Below, one piece after another: positions 9,223-17,894 of a stretch of 64,000 bases of DNA (position 1 is its first letter; each line of letters opens with the position of its first letter). The notes beneath the pieces are model-generated. The model worked only from the letters and a program-made list of their open reading frames with translations, did not search any database and was not told where the DNA came from. Both the position numbers and the translations under genes were made by a program. This stretch comes from Planctomycetaceae bacterium (GTDB lineage: Bacteria > Planctomycetota > Planctomycetia > Pirellulales > Pirellulaceae). The DNA is taken from contig JACKHM010000004.1 in assembly GCA_020638995.1 (NCBI GenBank), positions 124,001 to 188,000 on the forward strand, read 5' to 3'.

Positions 9223-10659
9223 TCAGAACAACTCCACGATTGGACGGCCTTGGTCGAGTAAGTTGTAGACCCGTCCTTCGCTATCCTGCGCCGTCAAATC
9301 ATTGATGCCCATGGCGTGATACACCGTCTTGGTCACATCGGCCGGTGTGACGGGCAAGTCGGCAGGATACTCACCTAGCCGGTCGCTGGTTCCGTAGGTC
9401 TGACCTCCGCGAATTCCTCCGCCTGCCAGGACATCGGTCAAGCAATGCGTCCAATGATCGCGTCCTTGGCCAGATGTCCCACCACTTCGCGGGTCGCCAA
9501 TTTTGGGAGTGCGCCCCATCTCGCTGGTAATCATCACCAATGTTTCGTCGAGCAAACCTCGCTGCTGGAGGTCTTCGAGCAAGGCCGAGTAACAACGATC
9601 AAACTCAGGCAGTAAGTCATCTTTGAGGCAATTAAAATTGTTGCCGTGTGTGTCCCAGCTTCCCGCGCTCTTGCACTTCTTCGCCAACGGTGAACCAATC
9701 CCAGCACCCAGCCAAAAGACGGTGATGAAAGGGACCTCCGCCTCGACCAAACGGCGAGCGAGCAGCAAACTCATGCCGTTAATTGTTTCTCCGTAGCGTT
9801 CGCGCACCTGTTGCGGTTCATCGGCTACGTTGAATGCCTGTGTCGTTCGGGCAGACATCAACAGCGACAGGGCGCGCTCTTGCTGGCTGGTCCAAGTTCT
9901 AACCTTTGCGTACCGATCAAACTCGCGGCGCCCGTCATCGACACTGCGCAGCAACTCGTGGCGTGAAGTGAGCCGCGAGACGTTAACATCTCCTTGCAAC
10001 TCCAGGGCCGGGGCATGGAACTCGAGCGGTTTGTCGTGGCTCCCATGAACATAAAACGGATCGTGTTCAACGCCAAGTCGCGCCGCAAATTGTCCGGGTC
10101 GCGTGTACGGAGCGCGGCTCGGTTTGTGTGGCAATGTGATCGCGTTGGGCAGGTGCGGATGTCGTGGTCGACGTTGTGCGATCACCGAACCCATAAACGG
10201 CCAGTCGTCGGGGAAAGGTGTTCGATTATTGCCGAGGGTGCGAAACGTCACATCAGGCTCGTGTCCGGTTAAATTGTGATAGTAACCGGCGTGATGATCG
10301 TTTGTGTTGACTCGACCATTCACGGAGTTAATGAGCGCTAGGTGATGAGCTTGCTTGGCGAGCAGCGGAAGATGTTCGCTCAAGCGGATACCCGGCACGG
10401 ATGTAGCGATCGGGTTGAATGGGCCGCGATACTCTAGCGGCGCGTCCGGTTTCATGTCCCAGGTATCGACATGCGATGCGCCGCCGCAGAGGAAGAACAG
10501 AATGGTCGACTTGGCCTTACCCGGTGCCGGAAGGAACGGCTTTGCAGCAGCACCGTGCGCAGGCGTGCCGAATTGCAGACCAGCAAAACCGGCTCCCGAC
10601 GCAACGAGAAACGAGCGGCGATCTAAGGCGTGGGTACAATTTTGCTTGCGGTGTGTCAT
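9223..10659 (-). CDS. DUF1501 family protein, Tat-exported
   Basis: A 478-residue protein belonging to the DUF1501 family, which is expanded in planctomycetes and related to the alkaline phosphatase/sulfatase fold. The twin-arginine signal is visible as LDRRSFLVASGAGFAG at residues 12-27. Other family features are FFLCGGASHVDTWD near residue 55, DHHAGYYHNLTG, and the C-terminal MITSEMGRTPKIGD and GRDHW segments. The function of the family is not settled. The frame is open further upstream, but ATG at 10659 is chosen because it gives a normal Tat signal; the region before it does not resemble protein. It is often found beside DUF1549/DUF1553 cytochrome-type genes, but here it heads a group with isochorismatase/ThuA-like and ceramidase-like genes. 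Confidence 0.85.
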   Translation of the reverse strand: MTHRKQNCTHALDRRSFLVASGAGFAGLQFGTPAHGAAAKPFLPAPGKAKSTILFFLCGGASHVDTWDMKPDAPLEYRGPFNPIATSVPGIRLSEHLPLLAKQAHHLALINSVNGRVNTNDHHAGYYHNLTGHEPDVTFRTLGNNRTPFPDDWPFMGSVIAQRRPRHPHLPNAITLPHKPSRAPYTRPGQFAARLGVEHDPFYVHGSHDKPLEFHAPALELQGDVNVSRLTSRHELLRSVDDGRREFDRYAKVRTWTSQQERALSLLMSARTTQAFNVADEPQQVRERYGETINGMSLLLARRLVEAEVPFITVFWLGAGIGSPLAKKCKSAGSWDTHGNNFNCLKDDLLPEFDRCYSALLEDLQQRGLLDETLVMITSEMGRTPKIGDPRSGGTSGQGRDHWTHCLTDVLAGGGIRGGQTYGTSDRLGEYPADLPVTPADVTKTVYHAMGINDLTAQDSEGRVYNLLDQGRPIVELF

Positions 10660-10953
10660 GGGGTGAGCACAATCTAGTTGGCGGGCTGCGAGAGGCGATC
10701 CAATGAAGCAACATATCGGACGACTTCGATATGATAGGCGAACCCGGAGCAAGATGCGAGAACAAAGCCGAACCTGCTCGCGACACACAAGTTAGCACTG
10801 GGAAAATGACCTGTGGGTTGTCACAGCGAGCGTGCGGGCCAATACCTTGAACACTCAAACTCGACCGGTGCTAACTCGCCGAACGGTTCACTTGCGAGTT
10901 CCCTTGATTTACGGGATTGTCTACGAAATGCGATGCTCGCGGTTTGCTCACAA

Positions 10954-13900
10954 CTACGAAGAATTCGTTGACGTCAGCGGGGGTATTGCTTGAATCTGGG
11001 CGAGTGCGCTTAAGTTGTTCTGCAGCTTCCCGATCGTTTCTTCCAGTCGATAAAAAGTTTCAAGGAGCCGCTCACGTTCCTTATCCAGGGCATCGTTAAG
11101 TGCATTCACTCGTTCGGTGTTGGATTCGATCGTCGTCTGGAGTGCAGCGCTGCGAGATACGAGGACCGAGTTGCCGACTCCCGCCAATCGCTCCAAAGTG
11201 TTGAACAGCTTGTGTGCCGCTCCTGTGCTCGCCTGTGTAAAAAAACGTTCGATGTCTCCAGAGTCCTCGGCGTAGCGATTGTCGAACTTTGCTTCGTCGA
11301 AGCTTAGTTCGCCGCTATCATTAAGGCGCAGCCCAAGCTCCGCGAGGGAGGCAATCGGCCCGGCGCCGGAGAAACGCCCAGTGAGTACGTTCGAGAGGTC
11401 GTTCTGAATGCGCAGGATTTCGGAAGAACCAAACAAGACTCCAACCGAATTCTCGTTCTCGTCGAAGAACGCGAGTTCGTCAATCTTGCTTTGCAGCTTG
11501 TTGTATTGCTCGGTGAAGAGTCGGAGTTGCGTTTTGATCGAGTTTGATGACTTTTGAACCGTGACCGTGACAGCTTCTTGAGACGTTCCAGCGATATTCA
11601 GTTTGACGCCCTCGATCAGGTCGTCGAAATCGTTTGTTGACGAGGTGGCTAAGGCGCCTACCGCATTCGAGTCAGCTGACCCCACGACGACGAGTGCGTC
11701 TTGCGCAGCAACCGTCTGCTGGAACGAAATGTCAAGCGCCGATGCGTCGACTCGCAGTTCGCCAGCTTTGCCCGTTCGCAGACTTGACAAGGAAAGCCGA
11801 AACGGTGTTGCTCCTGACCCGCTGTTGAACGTGCTTGCCGCGATATCTGCGTCGAGTGCGTTGATCTTTGCAACGAGATCTTCCAACGTGTCGTCGCTGT
11901 CGAGTGTCACTTTTAAGGTAGTGCTTCCATCGATCGCTTGCGAAGCGGATGTGCCAGCGATTTTGAGATCGGCGGCACTTGTGCCGCTGCCCACGTCGGC
12001 GACTGTGAGGTCGCCCGAGCCACCGGCGGTATCCAAAAGAAGAATCCCGTCTCCCGCATCGTTTATGCGAGCTTCAACACCGATCGAGAGCGCGTTAATG
12101 GCGTCAATTATGTCGCCAATGTCATCGGCTTCGAGTAGGCTCAGGTTCACGGCGCCCGTCCCACCCGTGGAGTCGGTAATCAGAAAGGAGCCATCATCGA
12201 CACCGCTCCCGCCGTTGAACGATGCGAGTTTTGTATTCTTGTTGATCGTTTGCAGATCAAGTGCCCCGCTGTTCGCCTTTGTAACATCCGAGTTCGTTGC
12301 GATTCGTAGTCGGTCTGCAGTATTTGTCGCATCACCGTTTGCGATGATCAGATCGTTCGCTCCCCCGGTGTTGTCATTGATCTGCAAGCCATTTCGAGCG
12401 CTATTGACCTTTGCCGTGATGCCGATCCCAGCGGAGTTGATTGCAGTGATGACGTCCTGCAATGTTTCGGCACTCGATAGATCGACGCTGGCCGTTGCTC
12501 CCGAACGATCAGTTAAGTCCAAAGTGCCCAGAGTTCCCAGCCCGTAGCCGCCGCCGAGACTGTCGAGCAACACGGAGTTCAAGCCACCAAACCGCCGTTT
12601 ACCGGTGAGAACTCCGGCGTTCGCTGTCGTAGTCAGCCCCAAATCGTCTGCGGTCGATCCCGACAGCACCTCGGAGACCGTGAGCGTGCCCCCGCCGCTG
12701 GTTAGGTCTACCAGTTCGATGTTGTCGCCCGAAGCAGAGATCCGAGCCTTCAGTTTGCTCGGATCCACTGCGTTAATTGTTTCGAGCACCGCACCAATGG
12801 TTGATTCGTTGTTGTAGGCGATGGCACCACCGGTCGTCGTAGCCTTGTCCGCGACGGTGACAAACTCTGTGCCATCGCCTTCCGCGGAGGTTGCAGCGGT
12901 GAAGTACTGATTGGCCGTGGTGTCGTTGTTAAGTGCCGCAATTATATGCACCGCTCGTGACTTGCCCTCGTCGATTTTGAAAGTGATCTTCTTCGAGACG
13001 GTATCAACTTCGACAGTCTCGCTTCCCGCGGTGACATTCGCGTCATCGACAAAGACGACGCTGTACCCGTCGAACGAAGAGCCGGCGCCCACCGAGGTGA
13101 ATGTGATTTCAGCATCGGCTCCATTCGTCGCCTTGGTCGTTGCCGATGACTGCGTTTCGCCCTTGATCTGAGCGAAAAACTCGATGTCCAACGTCGTGCC
13201 GTCTTGGAGGTTGACCTGCAGGTCCGGAACACCTTGCTTGAATCGAACGCCATTTCCGTCGTTCAATTGGCTCAATTCCAAGCCGTCGTAAAGTTGAAGA
13301 ATGTCGTTCCCTGTAGCTTCGGCGGCGGCGGTGTCGATACCGTCAAGGCCAAGTCCGGTGGCGGTCGTTGTTAGTCCTTCGTTCCGGACTCGCAAATTAG
13401 CCGTCACCTGTCCCGCGCTTGTGCTATCAGTCAACTTGATTCGGTCGCCATCGGTCGAAGCCGTGACGTTGATGTCACTGGCCGCATTTATAGCGTCAAC
13501 GACGTCGTCGATCGTGGTGGCAAAACGAAGATCAATTGTCTCGGTTGTCCCGGTGCGATCGGTGATCCGAATCTTGCCGCGTTCGACTCCGGCACCAGCG
13601 TTTAGGCGATCCAGCGAAACGCTTTGATCAACGAAACCACCGAATCCGAAAGTGATCTCTCCGGCACCCAGTGGGTCTGTCTTGCTGGCGAATCCGCTGC
13701 TCAGCAATTGATGAGCTTGGGCGCGTCGGATCGGAGTGATGCTGTGTGTTCCGACCGCTGGCGAACCGGATGACGTGGCGGTAATCAAACCTGTATTGGA
13801 AGAGGTTACCGTCTTTGTTCCGAAAATGGACGAGTTTCTCAAGCCCTGAATTGACAACTGTACGCCAATCACGGAAGCGGTGAGTTGAGCGATGCCCGTC

Positions 13901-14034
13901 TGTTCGGCCTGGAGTTTCGACGTGCGGTCGACCAGCAGATCGCGAGGCTTTGCCGATAAGGCGATCAATTGCTCAACGGTATCCTGAATGGGGATGCCCG
14001 TGATGAGGCCGACCGACGATTGTATACTGGCCAT
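10954..14034 (-). CDS. fliD: Flagellar hook-associated protein 2 (filament cap), enlarged
   Basis: A 1026-residue FliD, about twice the common length. The conserved N-terminus is GLITGIPIQDTVEQLI and the C-terminal part (about 820-1010) is the coiled-coil-forming cap region with LRLFTEQYNKLQSKIDEL and LNDSGELSFDEAKFD. The centre is filled with repeats of the flagellin hook IN type, each built as an INxxxx-IxAxxNxxGxxIxLxDxTGG unit, at about 175-205, 410-470, 505-570 and 610-680, plus one copy of the insert module also seen in FlgL and flagellin (about 304-403). FliD caps the growing filament and helps fold flagellin. It follows fliC after a terminator-like hairpin and probably has its own sigma-28-like promoter. 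No strong ribosome binding site is visible. Confidence 0.93.
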   Translation of the reverse strand: MASIQSSVGLITGIPIQDTVEQLIALSAKPRDLLVDRTSKLQAEQTGIAQLTASVIGVQLSIQGLRNSSIFGTKTVTSSNTGLITATSSGSPAVGTHSITPIRRAQAHQLLSSGFASKTDPLGAGEITFGFGGFVDQSVSLDRLNAGAGVERGKIRITDRTGTTETIDLRFATTIDDVVDAINAASDINVTASTDGDRIKLTDSTSAGQVTANLRVRNEGLTTTATGLGLDGIDTAAAEATGNDILQLYDGLELSQLNDGNGVRFKQGVPDLQVNLQDGTTLDIEFFAQIKGETQSSATTKATNGADAEITFTSVGAGSSFDGYSVVFVDDANVTAGSETVEVDTVSKKITFKIDEGKSRAVHIIAALNNDTTANQYFTAATSAEGDGTEFVTVADKATTTGGAIAYNNESTIGAVLETINAVDPSKLKARISASGDNIELVDLTSGGGTLTVSEVLSGSTADDLGLTTTANAGVLTGKRRFGGLNSVLLDSLGGGYGLGTLGTLDLTDRSGATASVDLSSAETLQDVITAINSAGIGITAKVNSARNGLQINDNTGGANDLIIANGDATNTADRLRIATNSDVTKANSGALDLQTINKNTKLASFNGGSGVDDGSFLITDSTGGTGAVNLSLLEADDIGDIIDAINALSIGVEARINDAGDGILLLDTAGGSGDLTVADVGSGTSAADLKIAGTSASQAIDGSTTLKVTLDSDDTLEDLVAKINALDADIAASTFNSGSGATPFRLSLSSLRTGKAGELRVDASALDISFQQTVAAQDALVVVGSADSNAVGALATSSTNDFDDLIEGVKLNIAGTSQEAVTVTVQKSSNSIKTQLRLFTEQYNKLQSKIDELAFFDENENSVGVLFGSSEILRIQNDLSNVLTGRFSGAGPIASLAELGLRLNDSGELSFDEAKFDNRYAEDSGDIERFFTQASTGAAHKLFNTLERLAGVGNSVLVSRSAALQTTIESNTERVNALNDALDKERERLLETFYRLEETIGKLQNNLSALAQIQAIPPLTSTNSS

Positions 14035-14114
14035 TGATTTTTTCGGGAAACTGGGATGGGCGGCAGCGGTGCTAGCGGGTTAGTTGTGTGTCGCGCGTGG
14101 ACCTCGTTCTTCTA

Positions 14115-14140
14115 TCTTCGGCATAACCCAAGCAACCTTA
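14115..14140 (-). promoter_or_regulatory. Candidate sigma-28-like promoter for fliD
   Basis: Reading the minus strand, TAAGGTTG (14140-14133) is followed by 10 bases and GCCGAAGA (14122-14115). Compared with the enteric sigma-28 consensus TAAAGTTT-N11-GCCGATAA this is 6 of 8 at each element with a spacer one base short. It would start transcription near 14108, about 75 bases before the fliD ATG, and lies just beyond the terminator-like hairpin after fliC. Both matches are partial, so this is a candidate only. Confidence 0.35.
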
Positions 14141-14152
14141 GCAGCAAAAGCA

Positions 14153-14196
14153 AACCGCCGATCCCGCCTCGTACGATCGAGGATGAATCGGCGGTT
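14153..14196 (-). terminator. Hairpin terminator after fliC
   Basis: A strong two-part inverted repeat: outer arms AACCGCCGAT (14153-14162) and ATCGGCGGTT (14187-14196), inner arms CCTCG (14067+100 = 14167-14171) and CGAGG (14178-14182), separated by unpaired 4-base bulges and a 6-base loop. On the minus strand it begins 29 bases after the fliC stop and is followed by a T-rich stretch (TTTGCTTTTGC), as expected for an intrinsic terminator with an imperfect U-tract. Confidence 0.7.
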
Positions 14197-14224
14197 GTTA
14201 TCTTGATCGTGTTGGGCTGTTTGC

Positions 14225-16288
14225 TTATCGCAACAGCGACAACACGTTTTGTGGGTTTTGGTTGGCGATCGCGAGGACCGAAGTACCGGATTGCACGAGG
14301 ATCTGGGCCCTTGTAAGAGCGGCAGATTCTTTCGCGAAGTCTGCGTCGCGGATCGAACTTTCCGCTGCTGTCAGGTTGACCAGCGTATCGGACAACGATG
14401 CAATGTTTGATTGCAGTGTCGTTCTCTGGAACGCACCCAGGCGACCACGAAGCTCGACAACATCGGTGATCACTTCGTCCACAATCGAAGCGGCTGCGTT
14501 CGGGTTGTTTGCCAGCGACTTTGCTTCGCCGGTTTTCAATTCATACAGACGCCCACTCGTTCCGCCCAGTCGAGCCGTGCTCACACTGCCGATGCCCAGT
14601 CGAGCTTGTTGATTGGTGACGATCTTTGGACCTAGTTGGAACAAGGCTCCGCCGCCAGCGATGGTGAAGCTCGAGATGCCTGTCGTCGCAGCTTGAATCT
14701 CCAGTCCAAGGTCGAGCGTTGCTGTGTTCAGCGTCAAGGCGTTTCCGTTGCCAGTTGCCTGAATGCCGTTAATTGTGGCAACAACATCCGTACCGACAGT
14801 TCGTGTCAGATTGCCAATCGCGGCATTGATCGTTCCACCTGCTCCCTCCGAGATCAAGGCGACTTCAACGAGAGCCTTAGAACCGTATTCCGTCGAATTC
14901 AGCTCAAGGGTTGTTCCGTTGACTGTCGCACTTACGCCAGTCGAATCGCTCAGCGAATTGATGGCTGTTTGGATCTGCGTGATGGTTGATCCTGCCTGGA
15001 AAGAGAACACTTCGCGTCCGTTCTTACCAGCCAATTCAAACACAGCGTCCTGCGTGATACCGCCAGCAGCGGCGGCACCCGATCCGAGTGTCGCGAAAGC
15101 TGGTGGTGTGTCCAGGGTGCTGTCGTAGGTTTGATCGCCGCTGCTGGCCGTGACGGCAGCACTATAGCCCGCGAGGCCATCAATGGCAGCTGCGATTGCC
15201 GCATAAGTCGTGGTACCATTGATCGACACAACGATGTTGTCACTGCCGTCGAATGCTGCCGAGACCGCGGGGCCCGAGCCGACTTCCTGGATGGTTACGG
15301 TGTGGGTATCCACGCCTGCGGTGTCTGCTGTCACCCGGATCGTACCGCTTCCCGCATCTCGACCACCGACCAACGCGGCCTTGACGCCCGCGTCGCCGAC
15401 GACCGCCGCACCGGCGTTGGTTTCTACTGCATTGAAGTCCGCATGGCCGTTAATCAAACCGGCGATAGTAGCGGCTGTGGCTGTGGCCAGACCTGTGGTG
15501 ACTTGCAGCGTGTTGCCGACGAGTGCCACATTGTTTGCACCATCGATCAGCTGAATGTTGTAACTGTTACCTGCCGCCCCGGCTGCGGCTCCTGCGGCGT
15601 CTGCGGTGACACTGAAACTACCACCGCTTGCCAGCGTATAACCTTGCGAAGCTTGGACGACGGTGTTCGTCAAAGTTGTGTCGGCAAAAGCGTTCGCAGC
15701 AGCGGTAGACGCTGGAATGTTTGTGATGTCGACTTGCGCCTGAGTGGCTGCAGTTTGGACATCGACTTCGACAGCAACTTGACCCGTTGTGCCCAGGTTA
15801 GCCTGGCCGATTTGCAGGTTGCTGATGCGGCTGAAATTCGTGCCTTCGGTCACGTTGAAGTCCAGCGTACCGTCGAGCAACTTTCGGCCTTGGAAAGTCG
15901 TTACCTGCGAGATGCGGTCGATGGCTTCGAGCGACGAGTCGACTTGCAGCTGGTTAGCAGCGATTTGATCGTCGCTGAGCACGCCGGAGTTGGCGGCTTC
16001 GGAGACTAAGCCCCGAATGTCGTTCAGCAGGCTGCTAACTTGACCCAAGGCGCTGTCGGCGGTCGCGATCAGCTGGCCGGCTCGCTCGCTGTTCTGAATT
16101 GCCTTGTTAACGGCGGTGATGTCGCGACGAAGATTCTCGCTCGCGATCAATCCGGCCGGGTCATCCGCACCTGAGTTGATTCGCAAACCAGTGCTCAATC
16201 GTCCCAGAGCTTGCTGAAGATCATTGTTGTTGCGGCCCAGAGTATTCTGAGCGACGAGCGAACTCACGTTGGTGTTGATCCGGGACAT
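14225..16288 (-). CDS. fliC: Flagellin, enlarged variable region
   Basis: A 687-residue flagellin. The N-terminal D0/D1 segment is canonical (INTNVSSLVAQNTLGRNN, LSTGLRINSGADDPAGL, residues 4-47), as is the C-terminal D1/D0 segment (SIRDADFAKESAAL and QNPQNVLSLLR, last 50 residues). Residues about 140-560 are a surface-exposed variable domain, very rich in Ala, Thr and Gly and lacking Cys, carrying two tandem copies of an insert module (about 222-309 and 313-404) shared with FlgL and FliD, plus one hook-IN-like unit (about 410-470). The start has an AGGGGT site about 8 bases upstream. GGA trinucleotides at the start codon and in codons 3-4 are possible CsrA contacts. A hairpin terminator follows the gene. 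Confidence 0.96.
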   Translation of the reverse strand: MSRINTNVSSLVAQNTLGRNNNDLQQALGRLSTGLRINSGADDPAGLIASENLRRDITAVNKAIQNSERAGQLIATADSALGQVSSLLNDIRGLVSEAANSGVLSDDQIAANQLQVDSSLEAIDRISQVTTFQGRKLLDGTLDFNVTEGTNFSRISNLQIGQANLGTTGQVAVEVDVQTAATQAQVDITNIPASTAAANAFADTTLTNTVVQASQGYTLASGGSFSVTADAAGAAAGAAGNSYNIQLIDGANNVALVGNTLQVTTGLATATAATIAGLINGHADFNAVETNAGAAVVGDAGVKAALVGGRDAGSGTIRVTADTAGVDTHTVTIQEVGSGPAVSAAFDGSDNIVVSINGTTTYAAIAAAIDGLAGYSAAVTASSGDQTYDSTLDTPPAFATLGSGAAAAGGITQDAVFELAGKNGREVFSFQAGSTITQIQTAINSLSDSTGVSATVNGTTLELNSTEYGSKALVEVALISEGAGGTINAAIGNLTRTVGTDVVATINGIQATGNGNALTLNTATLDLGLEIQAATTGISSFTIAGGGALFQLGPKIVTNQQARLGIGSVSTARLGGTSGRLYELKTGEAKSLANNPNAAASIVDEVITDVVELRGRLGAFQRTTLQSNIASLSDTLVNLTAAESSIRDADFAKESAALTRAQILVQSGTSVLAIANQNPQNVLSLLR

Positions 16289-16696
16289 TCCAGGTTACCC
16301 CTATCAGGTTGAGGACTAGTTACAAGTTATTCAGTTGCGGGGAGTACACACTGAACAACCTCGTTACTACCGCCTGAAGCTTTTTCATCTTCACGACGCT
16401 TAGTAACAGTGTGTGTTGTTTGAAGTTTTCATCATTCGTTTGTCGCACTCCTCGTTGGCGCCCTTGTGCGTCAATCCGATGGTGCGACCGGGATTCCCCG
16501 TTCATCTACACTGAGTATCGACCAGCTGTTTTGGTTACTTTAGGTAAAATAGTAAAACTGCGGTCTCGTTCAGCGTCTCTTGATCTCTTGTTCGGCTGCC
16601 CCCACAGTGAATCAAGATCAATAAACACGTTTGTTGTCCAATTCTCGTGACCGTCGATTTTACGACTCGTACATCCGGCACATGTGGAAGCGCTTA
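16289..16696 (-). promoter_or_regulatory. fliC upstream region with long leader
   Basis: About 400 bases without a gene between the PilZ gene and fliC. It holds the candidate sigma-28 site (separate entry), a predicted leader of about 220 nucleotides, the Shine-Dalgarno AGGGGT and GGA motifs around the fliC start. Such a long leader beside fliW and csrA suggests post-transcriptional control of flagellin, by analogy with hag of Bacillus. No stable hairpin placed over the start could be identified by eye. Confidence 0.45.
16515..16542 (-). promoter_or_regulatory. Candidate sigma-28 promoter for fliC
   Basis: On the minus strand TAAAGTAA (16542-16535) is followed by 12 bases and GTCGATAC (16522-16515). 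Against TAAAGTTT-N11-GCCGATAA this is 6 of 8 at each element, including the invariant TAAA and CGAT cores, with a spacer one base long. The predicted start is near 16508, giving a leader of about 220 bases before the flagellin ATG. Confidence 0.5.
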
Positions 16697-17329
16697 TCAT
16701 TCCTCGACTTGCTCCTCGATAGTGGAGCTCGCGAACTTCGTTACAAACTCCGTCCCGATGTCTTGATAAGGCCCGATTGGTCGGCGGCGTAAGACGTGGG
16801 CCAGCGTATATATGGAAGCGCCGCCTGCGCCCTTCAGTTCAATTGCGAGGAAGTCACCGGCCAGAGCGCGATCGTTGATCAGACATATTCCGCCTGTGGA
16901 AAGATTTCGTGAAATCGTTTGAAAGGGAGGGCCAAGAGCGCGGAGTTGTTCGTCCAGTTCCATCACGGTGAGTATTGCGACGATGGGATGACGCGTAGCA
17001 GTTCGTTTTTCGATATTGCTGCGGTCATGTGTGGAAATACCTCGGGCGAACTCCAGCATCTCGGGACAAACAGGCTGAATTGAATCAGGGTCGAACACAA
17101 TCGCCTCCGGGCGCACGGCGCGGAGTTCCTGAATCGAGTAGTTTTTCGCCAATACCCCGGTGAACTGTGTTCCGCACTGAGAGCAAGTCCACACACGGGC
17201 GAATCGGGAATCAAGGGCTTCGCAGATTGGAAGCGGTGTTTCGCATCGCGAGCACACGCTGATGCGAGAACCAACAGATTGAAGCCCTGCGCCGCTCACA
17301 ATCGCCCCTTCGTCACAGTAGGTTGGCAC
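16697..17329 (-). CDS. PilZ-domain protein with N-terminal zinc ribbon
   Basis: A 210-residue protein. Residues about 25-58 contain two CxxC pairs (CSRC and CSQC) that look like a zinc ribbon. Residues about 105-205 form a PilZ domain: the RTATRHP segment gives the RxxxR motif and NLSTGGICLI gives the (D/N)xSxxG motif, the two elements that bind cyclic di-GMP. PilZ proteins commonly adjust flagellar motor or surface behaviour in response to c-di-GMP. The gene starts with GTG, whose first base is also the last base of the csrA stop codon (TAGTG), so translation is probably coupled to csrA. It lies between csrA and fliC. Confidence 0.88.
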   Translation of the reverse strand: MPTYCDEGAIVSGAGLQSVGSRISVCSRCETPLPICEALDSRFARVWTCSQCGTQFTGVLAKNYSIQELRAVRPEAIVFDPDSIQPVCPEMLEFARGISTHDRSNIEKRTATRHPIVAILTVMELDEQLRALGPPFQTISRNLSTGGICLINDRALAGDFLAIELKGAGGASIYTLAHVLRRRPIGPYQDIGTEFVTKFASSTIEEQVEE

Positions 17330-17568
17330 TAACCGTCAGTTCGATCAACGGTGGCCCCGCCAACGCCGCGAGTATCGGCTGGACGCAGTTGGGCCGCCTT
17401 TTGATTCTCGCGTTGAATGGCGTCGTAGACTTCTTGGCGATGGACGGGGATGTGTTGTGGGGCGTCGATCCCCAGGCGAACTTTGTCGCCCCGGATGTCG
17501 ACAATAGTGATCACCACATCGTCACCGATCATGATGCTTTCATCGCGATGTCTCGACAGGACTAGCAT
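17329..17568 (-). CDS. csrA: Carbon storage regulator, RNA-binding translational repressor
   Basis: A 79-residue CsrA. The N-terminal 50 residues are fully typical: MLVLSRHRDESIMIGDDVVI, then RLGIDAPQHIPVHRQEVYDAI. The tail is about 20 residues longer than in E. coli. CsrA binds GGA motifs in mRNA leaders and represses translation; in flagellated bacteria of the Bacillus type it controls flagellin and is held inactive by FliW. Here fliW is the preceding gene and fliC the next but one, which supports the same role. An AAGGAG ribosome binding site sits 6 bases before the ATG. The stop codon overlaps the PilZ start by one base. Confidence 0.97.
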   Translation of the reverse strand: MLVLSRHRDESIMIGDDVVITIVDIRGDKVRLGIDAPQHIPVHRQEVYDAIQRENQKAAQLRPADTRGVGGATVDRTDG

Positions 17569-17894
17569 CGATGGCTCCTTCCTCGTGTGCGTTCATAGCC
17601 TTTGGTGCGATTGCGGTGCAGAAAAAACTTAATGCTTCACCAGCGACCAAGGCGGAGACAACTCGGCGGGGTTAAACTGCAGGGATTTAGTAGGGAATGA
17701 GCCGATGCGTCACAACCGGTTTAATCCAGCTACTTCAACAGGGCGGTTCCCGGGAGGAAACATAGGAAGAAGCAAGCCGGGAGCATAAACCCCACGAGCC
17801 TACAACTTCTTACATGGGAAGGTTATCGGAATGGATCTCGCGCAAGCTCACTATACTGTGCGGAGTTACCGATTTTCCGACGACAACGGCTGTA
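17569..17894. other. Gap between fliW and csrA
   Basis: About 326 bases with no convincing gene; the plus-strand frame at 17814-18023 overlaps the end of fliW and does not look like protein. The csrA ribosome binding site is at its lower end. I see no clear promoter or terminator, but the length suggests csrA and the PilZ gene may be expressed separately from fliW. Confidence 0.4.

Noticed and set aside
11603..12547. Plus-strand frame of 314 codons inside fliD
   Set aside because: Ser/Val/Pro-rich shadow of the Ala/Thr/Gly-rich FliD repeats on the other strand.
15131..16009. Plus-strand frame of 292 codons inside fliC
   Set aside because: Shadow of the flagellin variable region; many Cys and Arg, no signature.
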